From positions 18,294,610-18,358,609 of the forward strand of contig OX328123.1 of NCBI GenBank assembly GCA_946811695.1: 64,000 bases of DNA, given 5' to 3'. This stretch comes from Gonocerus acuteangulatus. Taxonomy: Eukaryota; Arthropoda; Insecta; Hemiptera; Coreidae. Below, in pieces: positions 1-11,600 of this stretch. The position numbers and the translations under genes are program-made. The number at the start of each line of letters is the position of its first letter. Within the stretch, counting starts at the first letter, position 1. The notes beneath the pieces are model-generated. The model was not told where the DNA came from and ran no database searches. It saw nothing but the letters and a program-made list of their open reading frames with translations.

Positions 1-373
1 GAAGTAATTATTATTTTATTTTTTTTATTCAGCTTCAATGTATGACTTGCTTTAATCATATAATGTAAATTTCATCAAGAATAATTTTAATTTATTTCTG
101 ATAAGATCACAAAAATAAACATGATATTAGTTTTATTTATCAGTTGTATTACATTAATAAATTGATACATAATCCCAGATGTGAGTTTACCGTTGAAAAA
201 GTAATTAAATTTTACAACTTTTGTGAGATTCTGCAGCTAGCAGAATTTTTTTTGAGTAGTGATTTTTTAAATTTGTTGCAAACTAGACGTTCTAATTAAA
301 ATTAAGTTTTGAATAGTTATTGTATAATGAAAAAGACACTTGTGAACATTGAAAGTGCATTAGTCTTAAAGAA
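1..373. other. AT-rich stretch without a recognisable feature
   Basis: Beyond the last visible FARSB exon, so probably an intron of that gene. I looked on the minus strand for the missing FARSB C-terminal exons here and saw none. No repeat family of the window is recognised. Confidence 0.5.
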
Positions 374-1015
374 AATTTGGTACTTAAGTATTAGCGTCAA
401 TACAGGTTAAAGAGGTGGGTCTTGTTCAGAGTTCTGGATCATGGATAACGCATTTCTATTGGTCAATCCCTATCAGGAATTCTATGGGCTATTGTGTTTA
501 TAGTAACCATTTTGTTCCCTTTGTCTTTATAACGCAATTCATTTGTGCATTGGCAACCCATGCAATTGTTGTTTTTTTTGTTTGTTACACGATTTCAGTT
601 TTTGTTTGTTACGCAAACAAGACGCATAGGGGGACTGCGAGACATCATTTAGATTCATATCTAGCTCTCTTGTGGCGACAACATAATAGCAAGGATGAAA
701 GAGACTATTTCGAAGCGATGTTAAATTGTATATCAGTCCACTATCCAGCGAAAACCCATCCTTGATCTATATTATCAACGAGTTGGATTGACTAGAGTTT
801 CGATATAACCTTGAGGGAGCGTAGCGAGCAGAAACGCATAGCTATTATAATGCGAGCGGAAACGCATAGTAATTACGTCCGTCGATAATCCTGTCGCCAT
901 ACTGGCAAAAACTGATTTGACTCCTTGATGCAGCTCTCTGACCCGGTGATGATCCAGTTCTCTGAGACCTGCCTCTTTAACCTGCTTTGACACTAATATG
1001 TAAGTACCGAAAATT
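374..1015. mobile_element. Long-TIR MITE, copy 1
   Basis: The left end (TTTGGTACTTAAGTATTAG and on) is matched in inverse orientation by the right end at about 941-1015 over roughly 70 bp. The interior carries a motif repeated in both orientations (GGAAACGCATAG). The copy at 26447-27149 has the same termini and interior. The frames at 415-765 and 775-993 lie wholly inside it and are not genes. No transposase is present, so it is non-autonomous. Confidence 0.7.
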
Positions 1016-1469
1016 TAATGATGATTTAAAGAAAGTAAGGTAAAATTGAAAAATAATGTTTAGAAGAAGAGAAAATAGGGGGGTTTCTAGGAAAAAAGAG
1101 GGGAAACAAACAACAAAAAATTGTTTTCTAAATAACCTTTAGAAAGGCACCTAGAACAAATACAAATAGAAACATGAGGTTAGCAGCATCTAACTACATT
1201 TTTTGTCTGGCTTCACTCCCTACTTATTTTGACATCTACTGGTGATACACCCTTTTACTTAAAAATATATACATAACATCCAAAACTGCTCATGTCTGTT
1301 GTTAATTTTCTTCTTTCTTTTTTTTTTCTTTTTTTTTATATTTCCTTTACTAAAAACGTAATCAAATGTTATATATCCCAGTTTTTTTGTAAGTGGGACA
1401 TGTGAAAACATGTTCGTCATTGCAACGTTTTTGAATGAACAAAACAAGAAATGTAGTATTTCCCACTAC

Positions 1470-1740
1470 CAGGGTTGGGCACAATCATAATCATAATTAC
1501 GATTATAATTATAGGCTTCCGAGATATGATCACGATTACGATTAAAATCAAAGAACATGGAGCTATGGAGATTACAATCATAATTACAAGAGTGATTACG
1601 ATTACACTTGTAATCACAAGTGGTATAATTCTACTCATAATCATAACATGTTTTTGTCATTAAAACTGTAATCACAGCTGTTTCTGTGATTACGCCTGTA
1701 ATTAAAAATAATTTTTCTGTGATTACAACTGTAAACTCTT
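1470..1740. repeat. Degenerate ATTACGATT/ATCATAATC minisatellite
   Basis: About 270 bp built from loosely repeated units such as ATTACGATTA, AATCATAAT and GTAATCACA. It sits just beyond the last visible FARSB exon. The Ile-rich frames on both strands are consequences of the repeat. The left edge begins with GGGTTGGGCACAATCATAAT, which resembles the start of hAT-like MITEs, but no matching right end is visible. Confidence 0.6.
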
Positions 1741-1782
1741 AGAATATTATTTTGGTATAAAATATGATAATGGCAAGCTTAC

Positions 1783-4637
1783 CTTCAGAGTCTTTAAGGA
1801 GAACAATGTCAGATATTTCGAACACTTTGATAGGCAGAGGAGAACTCTTGTTGTATGAGACAGATTTCAATACACCCGGAAGAAGAGTTGTTCTTACAAC
1901 CTGGAACTCAGCTGACTTTGGATTATCAATAACCACAACAGCATTTTTATCGAATGGTTGTCTCAATTTTTTCGATATGTCTTCTCTAGAACACTGCAAT
2001 ATACCATAAACTAAATTGTACTCTATGGCTTATTTATATTTTGTAACTATTCACAAGGTAGTTACAAAAGAAAATGACATGTGAAAGTGTGTATAAGAAA
2101 GGTAACATAAACGAACGATAAGGGGTGTGCAAAGTAATATAAATCGACAAGATTGGATTGGCAGTGTGTTTCTGTAAAGCTCACATAGAAGAGACAAAAT
2201 TTTAGACCATAAATCTGAACCAGAAAGACGATAAAGGATGGTTCCTAATGAAATATATACCTAACATAGTATTTCATTTTAAAGCGAATTTTTCGCTATC
2301 AAGAAGGCCAAAACAATATATTGGATATTAGTTTTATAAGAATAATAGCCATTGCATTCAATTAGATGCTAGACCTTATATTAAGATTAAAAATGTAATT
2401 AATAATTTTATTTACAATTTTAGTAATCAAATTTTGAAAGGATTTTTAATTCAAATCTTTGTTTTCTAGAACAATTAATTCCTTGGGCTGGGATTTAAAC
2501 CCTGAACCTCCCGCTTTATGATGGAGTGCCAATTATACTACCAGGCTAAAACAATTCAGAGTAAGTTACTTCATTTAATAGAGGCAAAGCTTCACACAGA
2601 CAACACAGCATCGTATAATAAAGCATCGCACATAAAGATTTGAAAATAAAGTCACTGGCAGCATATACCTTCCTGTAAATTATACAGTGGTTTAATATAT
2701 ATAGGGGGGGGGGAGGTTAGCTCAGTGGTAGAGCACTGGACTAATATGTTGGAGGACCTGAGTTCAAATCCCACGAAAGCCCTAAAGATTTTTTCTTCTA
2801 GTGACTTTGTTCATGGGTTGAATTCGGCCTACGTGGTCGTCCCTAGGCCAACCCAGCCTTTAATTAATTTAATAATGGGTACCTTGGGTGCTAATGACTC
2901 TAGCAGTCGAAGCAGCCAAGGGGAAAATCAGGCGGCTGGAGCATAGTACTGACCACACTATCTCCCTAGTGTGCCGTATGGTCACGTATCAGATACCTCT
3001 ATAGTATCTGCCCCTCAGGACCCTTGTGGCCTGTTACGGGACTGATTTTTTTTTTTTTTTTTTAATATATATAGATAGGGTAATTCAGGTCTAAGTAGCC
3101 ATCGTGGAAGGAAAATGTTAATCCTCAGTTCAACCGCATCATTTTGTGGACAGACAAGGCCACATTCACGCGGGATGGAATATTTAATAGTCGCAATTGA
3201 AATATTGCACACTTGGCCTTATGCTAATTCTTACGCTGTGTGAAGATTACACAATCAGTATCAGTTCAACCAACAACAAAACCAATCTTCTTATAAGCTC
3301 TGACCGTTTGGAGTCCCAAAACCACTGATATTAAAATACTCACCAAACTGAAAGTTACAACTTCAGTAAATCCGGATTGAGCAATTTGCTGACGTAAATC
3401 ATCAGTGAGCTTGTTCAAGGGTTGCTGAAAAAAATAAATCAATTATGTTTTTGAAAATAATAAATAAATCATTAAACAAACATACAATTATTATTATTTA
3501 AATGTTAACATCCACTTATACATAACTCAGATTTTTGTGAACAGGTTGTCTATAGGTTACCACCCTTTTCTAGCCAGAATAGGACTGATGCCCTTTCTTT
3601 TTCACAATGAAAGCCAATAACCCTAATAGGAATCTAACCCATGACCTTAAGTGTGGAGTGCTTACGTCTTAGCACTCACGACCCCATGGCCTCCAAAAAA
3701 AAAATATATATAATTATCACAAGCTTGTAAATTTCCACACATATATATATATTTTAGATATTTCAAGTTTAAAAAATAATTGATCAGTTTTCTTCTTTCT
3801 TTCAGAAGCACTAATAGTGTATAGAAGTACTATTATATGACCATTCAAACACATAAATATTTAAAAATCTAAAAACTGCAGTTAAAAGAAATACCTGAAC
3901 AGCTATACAATTAGCCTTCGGAAAAGATTTGTTAATATTATTATAACCGAATGCTATAGCAGCATCTTCATAAATATCAACAGCATGGAGGATATCATGC
4001 CGAGTTGGAGGAATTCTAACAACAATATCAGAACCACTTGTAGCTTTAGCTGACAGACACATTCGAGTTAATAGGTTCGCTATAACACCAGTTTCTTCTC
4101 TAAAAGCATGAAAAAAAAAATATATTAAATTGACATAAACTCATGTTTCTTTAAATAAGTAGTAAAAAACTGCATAGATGACTTGGTTTATCATATTATC
4201 ATAATATAAATTTATAATGATCTACAATAGAATTGGACTTATATGTACCAAGTCATTCCGTAAGTACTCTCAGTTTTTAATCGCATGTTATAAGGTATAG
4301 GATAAAATCAATGAAACACGTTCAATCTAAAATGTTCATCAATGAAACACATTCAATCTAAACTGTTCATCTTGTTGTATAACAGTTTGCCATCTTGAAA
4401 CAAAATTTTGAATGCCTTTTCAGAAACAAAATTGTGAATGCCTTTTCTGAAAAAAAAAAAAAATCCTTTGGTTTTGAATTAATGAAAGCTAACACCTTGT
4501 TTTAGCGCGGTTCCTCCCTCCCCCATAGGGAGGAACCCCGCTTATAGGGTTGATACAATGAAACAATCCGGAAGTGCCGACTAAAAAATTTCGCGTTTCA
4601 GAACCCCTAGAGACTGAAAATAACGGTGGTTCAAATT

Positions 4638-4704
<67 letters not shown>

Positions 4705-4709
4705 GTATA

Positions 4710-4786
<77 letters not shown>

Positions 4787-7700
4787 CTGTTCGCTCATTT
4801 CTGGCTTCCCTAATGGTCCGATTGTGATGAAATTTGGTACTAAAATCCGCCTTCCAATTTGAAAGGTCAAGTTCGTTAACCAGCAGAATCCGCCCACTGG
4901 AAGATGGCGTTTGGGGCGAAATTCGCGCAAAAGAAATCGTAACGCTTACGTTTTTGAGTTCATAAGCTTGTAAGTACTCGTTTTATAGGCTTCTTGGGCT
5001 AGGAAAACGAATGAAACCATTTTCAAGGCGATAGCTTTAACCGTTTTCGAGAAAATTGGAAAAATAGTTTTTGAAAACCGTTTTTGGTTTGGGTACTTAG
5101 AATCATGGGATTCAGTTGAAACATTTTCTGCATGTTCTACTTTCATTAAAACTAATATGTTGAAATTGTTGTTATGTTTGGAGTTAAGGGAGGGTTAGAA
5201 TAAAATATTTATATTTCGAAAAAGGTTGAGAATCTTGCGAAATGTAAGATTACCATTAGAAGGCTTACTAAATGCTCTACAAAAATGGTTCTAATGAAAG
5301 TTTTGATTAGGCGATGTCAATCGGAGAAAAAAGTGCTTAAACCTTTAAAGTAATTGATTTCGCTTATTCGAACTGTTCTTTTAGCACTTTCCTCCGAAGG
5401 AAAGTAGCTATTGAGGTTGGACTCATGACGGAATTTTTGAAAAATTTCTTCAAATCTTTATCGATCCTACCTAGTAGACACCGAAAATGACCCCCGTTAA
5501 AATTTATATATATCTATATATATATATATATGCATATATATATATATATGTGTCTGTTAACACGATAGCGGCCAGAGTTTTAGTTTTTTCGTCACGAAAC
5601 TTGGTATATAGCATTCAATTGGCAAACGATTGAACGAGTTCGTTAACCACCAAAATCGGTCCACCGGAAGGGGGGGTTTACCCCGAACTCAAAACACTAA
5701 TTTGACCATTTCAGCCGTAAAATTTGTTATATTTCAACGAAACTTGGTATTCGTAGTGGTAATATAGAGAGAAAAGTGAGATATAAAAATGAACTAAATC
5801 GGTTGATAAGGAGGGGGGGTTTACTCCGGACCGACAATACCAATTCGCCACTACCAGCCGTGATTTTAGGTATATTTCGACGAAACTCGGTATTCATACT
5901 GGTAATCTACAGGTAAATATGTGTTGTAAAAATAAACTAAATCGGTTCATTAGGAGGGGGGGTTTACTCCTGACCCACAATACAAATTCGCCACTACCAA
6001 CCGTGATTTTTGGTATATTTCGACGAAACTCGGTATTCGTAGTGGTAATCTACAGGTAAATATGTGTTGTAAAAATAAACTAAATCGGTTCATTAGGAGG
6101 GGGGGTTTACTCCGGACCCAAATTACTGATATACTCATGCTGGTCGTAATTTCTGCTGTATTGTAACAAAACGCGGTATACGTCATGGGTAACTCATGAA
6201 AAAGAAGTGTTGTAAAAATGAGCTCAATCGGTCAATCGGAAAGGGGGGTTTACTTTGTAATATATTTCAATAGAAAAGCCAGCCAGACATAGGTTCACAA
6301 AGGCGCCGCAAGGAGCGCTTTCTACCACTAGAGGGACTGTATCCGGTTCCTGCGTTAGATCAAAATACGATAATATGAGGTTTTTTGTATTTATTACGTA
6401 GTGTAGTAGGTACCATGTGTAAACATAACTCGGGAAGCAAATTAATAATTTATCAGTTACTCATTACAAAATTAAAAGAGAACTATTCATGTTTTTATTT
6501 TATTTATGTAGGATATTTTAAGCAAATTGTTCTGGAAAGCAGTCTACACTACCCAAATTCTGAGGAAAGTGCTTAGTTATGCAGCTCCTGCGTGACGGAC
6601 TTTTTGTCTTTGATTTTGGTACTTAGAATTATGGGATTCAGTTGAAACATTTTCTGCATGTTCGAATTTCATCACCACTAATATGTTGAAATTTTGGTTA
6701 TGTTTGGAGTAAAGAAAGGGTTAGAATAAAATATTTTATTAACAGACAAGAAAGGTTTTGGTAACTTTGTATACTTTCGTTAGTATCTCGAAAACCGTTG
6801 ACAATCTTGTGAAGCAGAAGGTTACCATTCGAAAGCTTACTAAATGCTCTACAAAAAAGGTTCTAAAGAAAGTTTTAATTAGGCGATGTCAATCGGAGAA
6901 ATAAGTGCTTAAAACTTTAAAGTAATTGATTTCGTTTATTCGAGCGGTTCTTTTTGACTGTTTTATTCCTTGTTATTTTTAAATTGCTTATAGTCGGATA
7001 ATGTATTTGACAATAAAACAGATTAAGTAAAATAAGAAGATCAATTTATTGTTAAAAACGTAGCGTTCAAAGAGAGAGATCCCAAGGCTTTCCAAATGCC
7101 TCAGAGCGGAGGCCTTTCTGCCCGACTTATGGGATAGCTGACCCATACCGGTAAGATTGTAAATCAAGACCTTTCAAGACTGGTTTGTTTGAGATTTCAT
7201 TTGGATAGGTGTTTCGCTATTAATCTAAACAAAGTAATAACTGTTTCTATTCTATGCCTTCATAAACACTAGAGATAAGAACGGAACCGCGCTAAGATGA
7301 CGCAGTTCCTGCGAATCGGACTTTTTTTGCTTTATTGGCTGAATTCATGTTCCTGTGAGTTTTCAAGAGAGCGGAAAAGGTTTCGATAAGTTGAAGCAGA
7401 ATTTTCTCCTTTATCGAGGAGAATCTTGATCTTTATCGAGAATTGGTGTCTTGGGAGATCCATTTCAAATGACATTTCACCAAAGAATAAAAAATTTTCA
7501 CCAACCAAAACATGACAAATAGAAGTGTATTTAATGCTATAATAAACAAAAAAATGTAAACAAAAATAAATTGAAAAGGAGGGATTAGTAATATAAACAT
7601 AGACAGAATATTATTTATTTATTAAATTTTAACGTCCATTTATTATTAACTATGAATTTTAGGACGGGTTATCTATAGGTTACCACCCTTTTCTAGCCAG

Positions 7701-8644
7701 GATAGGGCTGATGCCTTTTCTTTTTTCTAAAGAAAAGCCACCACCCCTAGTGGGAATCCAACCCACGACCCTGTGGCACGGAGTGTTAAGTGCTCACGCC
7801 TTAACGCTCATGGCCACCGGGCCTCCGACAGAATATTAAAAGCCTACATTACTTATGAAATGACCTGTTAATTCTTAAATATCCATTTTATTTTTTATAT
7901 ACACTCATTAACCATACGCAGAAACAAAATATTGAAAATATTTCATTCAAATTAGAGTGCAAACCAGCGAAAAAGGAGAACACTTAAATTTATATTCAAA
8001 CCACATTATCCAAATTAGTAAATTATATTATGATGGCCACTCCTCTTTTTATTAAACATTGAAGGAAACAAAAACTAAAATATATACTAAAACTAACAGG
8101 ACAATAATATAATAATAGTCTTGTTAGTTTTAGAATATAGAAACCATTTTCCATAGTTTCTGAATAATCTAATCATTAACTAAAATTCATTAGATATCAA
8201 AAACTATGTGTTATCGACCTGCTAAAGCAGGCCAAAACACTACTTGGCTACAAAAGAAGCATTACAGACAGCGAGGTGGATATAAATTTTGAAAGGCGAC
8301 GAGACCACAAATTATTGTTACTTTTAATAAAAGGCTTCACAGTTAACATTATCATTTGTTACCTCTCAAATGATTTAATAATAAAGTACATTTATTATTG
8401 AGAGGAGATCGTTGACCGTAGATGATGCAAGGTAGGGATTGTCGGTGTCGGTCACTGCTACTTAAGAAAACTGCATTTTATCATAAAAATGGTTTTATTG
8501 TGCCGACGTTTCGGCTTGAACTTTAAGCCTTCATCAGGGCTGTAAAAAACAAGTAGGACGGATGTAATACTGAAATATACATATACATATATGCCTACAT
8601 ACACAAATATATGTATGTATATATGTATGTGTTTTGTGTATGTA

Positions 8645-8695
<51 letters not shown>

Positions 8696-11600
8696 GTATG
8701 TATATTTCAGTATTACATCCGTCCTACTTGTTTTTTACAGCCCTGATGAAGGCTTGAAGTTCAAGCCGAAACGTCGGCACAATAAAACCATTTTTATGAT
8801 AAAATGTAGTTTTATTAAGTAGCAGTGACCGAACCCCGACAATCCCTACCTTGTACATTTATTAACTTCCTCTGGAATAATCTTTCTGAAACACTAGCCC
8901 CTAACTCACTGAAGATTTTGAAAGTACTATTATAATAAAAACATAATCACCACAGGGAGGTATAAAATGCACTAAAAACACACAGACAGTAATATGTTAA
9001 TATTTTAAAAATGAATCATAACTTTGTACCTCAGTTTGAGGGTTTTATTCCCACTTCGATAGGGCTTTTCTTTATACCCCTAGAAAAGGCATTTCCCCTA
9101 TTAAGGCTAGAAAAGAGTAGTGCTTCTTTACAACCATTCCAAAAAGGCGTATTATTAACAAAAAGTTGATAAAATTGAAATAATAAAAAACGGAACTCAC
9201 TTAATTCCAATATATTTGTTCAGTTTTTTTACGTTTATCACTTCTTTGCGATAAGGAATTTCAGGAGTCTTATGTTTAGAGCCATCAGGCCAAATAACTT
9301 CACAAGTTTCAGAAGTAAACTGATTTTTGCAATGATATGAAAAGGCTGTCACTATAGTATCCAACACTATATTTGCCTGGAACAAAACACTGAAAAATAA
9401 TTAAAAATGTCATCATACAGAATTAATAATTATTAATTACTAGCTGTTACCCGGTGTGCAATGCTACACCTACTTTATATTAAATATCTGTAGCCGGGCT
9501 TACCATGCTACACATGCTTCATATTAAATAGTTGTAACCCAGCTTCCATGGTACGCCTACTTTATATTATATATTTAAAAAAATGAATGATTATATTATA
9601 TTGGTCCAAATTATGAGAATATAAGATAATAAATTGAGAGCTCGGCTGAAAAAGTTATTTTCCATTTTTTTTTAGAGAAAGTGGGGTGGAAATTAAATTG
9701 ATCCTTATTTTTTAAAAAGTACCCTTACTTTTAAAATGGTATTACAATTAAGTGATTCCAAATAATTTAATTGCAATACCGTTTTAAAGAAAATCCAAAC
9801 CAAACTCCCTGTGTTTAATTTTTTTAAAGAAAAAAAAAAATATGTGGTCCATAAATAAATATTCATAAAAAATAGCAATACAAATGAGGCATTTAATTAA
9901 GGTTATGATTAGTTATAAGTTGTCATAACCTACAACTGAAACTATATTCTTTATTTTCATTGATTTTTTTTTTTAAATATATTTATTTATTTTAAGGGCT
10001 TCACATCTAAAGCTAAAACCTCAACCTTGCGCAAATATAATATTAATATGTTATATTGTTTACCTGTTCATGTAATAATCCGTAACTGAGTTTTTTTTAT
10101 GAATGAAAAAGTAGGTAAGTCGTGCAGGGTTTATGTTATGTATGCCAAAAGGAAAGTTTTAAAAACATAGTTTGTTGTTTCAAATACACTTTCACATATT
10201 TTTGTTCACTTTTTTTTCCTTTCTATTAAAGCTTCTGTTTCAAATTTTATGGTTCATGCATTCTTCTATAAGGATAGTCCTTCTATCATAGGAAATAGGG
10301 GCCTCTAAGAATAAAAACAAATTTAAGATATTTTTCTTGCAGTTATGGACAACAATGAATTAAAGGTATTTGGGAATTTCAATAACGACATTGACTTGGC
10401 GAGCAACAATATTTTTACCAGAATTGCAACCGTATTTAAACATTTAGTCCAAGAGCTGGTAACACACTTTTCAAGTGTTTTATGTGCCTTGAAATTGTCG
10501 TATAGTGGGTCTCTAGTGTAGATAAAAAGTTAAGTATAAGGTTGCTGGACATACCTTGAAACACCAGGTACTGCGCATGGTAATCAGTAACAAACTATGG
10601 GCCAAAAATAGTGTTTTATTCAGAAGCCATAAGTGTTCAATGTAAAATTAAGGCAATGCTATAACGAATAATATATAAGGCAGACACTTTTAAGTGGGAT
10701 ACATATAAAAAAAAAAAAAAAAAAAAAAAAACCGAAGTGGGTTTTTTGTAATATTAAATGAAGTCTCTTCTTCACACTGCTATTTAAACACCATAATTGA
10801 ATATAATTACAAAAGGGCAGACACTTTTTGTGAGGTTTAGTAATCAGCAAACATGAAAATAAATTCAGCCGATGATAGACTGCAATACACTGTGTGTAAC
10901 CGTAAGAGTGAGTGAGAGCACCAATCATCTGGACAGGACAGTTGTGGCTGTTCTAGAAATAAAGCAACTTGCCTTAATTATACATTAAAGATTGTTGGCT
11001 TCTGAATAAAATACCATTTTAGTGACATATTTTTTTAACACCTTTCCCCTATGTGCAGTACCTGGTGTTCCAAGGTATGTCCAGGCTACACTTATATGCC
11101 TTACCTATCCACGACATGCAATACACCAAAATTCCAAGGTGCATAAAACACTTCATGAAATGTGCGTTACCAGCTCTCCGACTAAATGTTGACAGTCAGA
11201 GGATATAACTATCTCAGACAAAAGAAAGCATATGTCAGAATATAATGATTAAATTATTATGGATATTAAATTAATAAAAAATTGCATGGAAAATTTAATT
11301 ACTTATTCATTTATTAGAACACCACAATTCACGTGACTTCCTCTTCTTATAAAAATAATATTTTAATACATTAATTTATCTGCAAAAAAAATAGCATGCA
11401 TTAAGAATAACTTTATTAAAAAAAAATTAAAGTGAGGCTGCCCAAATTAATAGGGTTGCTAAACCATACAGCTCTTGTAACAATAAAATAATGTTTCAAA
11501 ACGTGGTGAAAATTAATTCATTTATATACATTCATTTGTATGATTATAAACATTTATGTAATTTATTATGTACATCTATCTATATGCGAATAAAAAAATA

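Larger units (their letters stand above)
4503..7321 (-). mobile_element. Helentron-like non-autonomous element, family 1, copy A (interrupted)
   Basis: Read on the minus strand it starts GTCCGATTCGCAGGAACTGC (7321) and ends with a GC-rich hairpin and GCTAAAA (near 4503). Inside are a long (TA)n block, AATTTGGTAC-type motifs and two copies of a ~345-bp unit containing GATGTCAATCGGAG. A different element (5382-6600) is inserted in its T-run. No protein-coding frame survives. The terminal layout (5' GTCCG, 3' hairpin plus GCTA, insertion in T/A runs) resembles Helentron-associated elements; that class assignment is inference. It occupies the FARSB intron between exons 7 and 8. Confidence 0.6.
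8429..8853. mobile_element. Inverted repeat with two hammerhead cores, Penelope-like origin
   Basis: Two arms of about 180 bp (from CAAGGTAGGGATTGTCGG at 8429, mirrored to 8853) face each other around a central (TA)n block at 8649-8693. Each arm holds a sequence of the form CTGATGA, a short stem-loop, GAAACGTC, then AATAAAACC. That is the hammerhead ribozyme signature reported in the pseudo-LTRs of Penelope-like retroelements. The Penelope assignment is inferred from this signature and no reverse transcriptase is present. It may represent two pseudo-LTRs in inverted orientation. Confidence 0.65.

Noticed and set aside
415..765. 116-residue plus-strand frame
   Set aside because: It lies wholly inside a long-TIR MITE and shows no domain; copies of the MITE do not keep it open.
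2712..2790. Functional tRNA-Ile gene
   Set aside because: A and B boxes are good, but the acceptor stem does not pair and the sequence continues into a body shared with 35080-35449, so it is a SINE head.
4574..4930. Long Tyr/Ile-repeat frames on both strands
   Set aside because: They are translations of a (TA)n microsatellite inside a repeat; the same holds at 27825-28202, 39745-40056 and 50622-50858.
6385..6576. Frame conserved between 6385-6576 and 19991-20182
   Set aside because: The two are copies of one repeat (family 2), so similarity reflects recent common origin and not selection; no protein family is recognisable.
8458..8649. 63-residue minus frame
   Set aside because: It overlaps the left arm of the hammerhead-bearing inverted repeat and its TA core.
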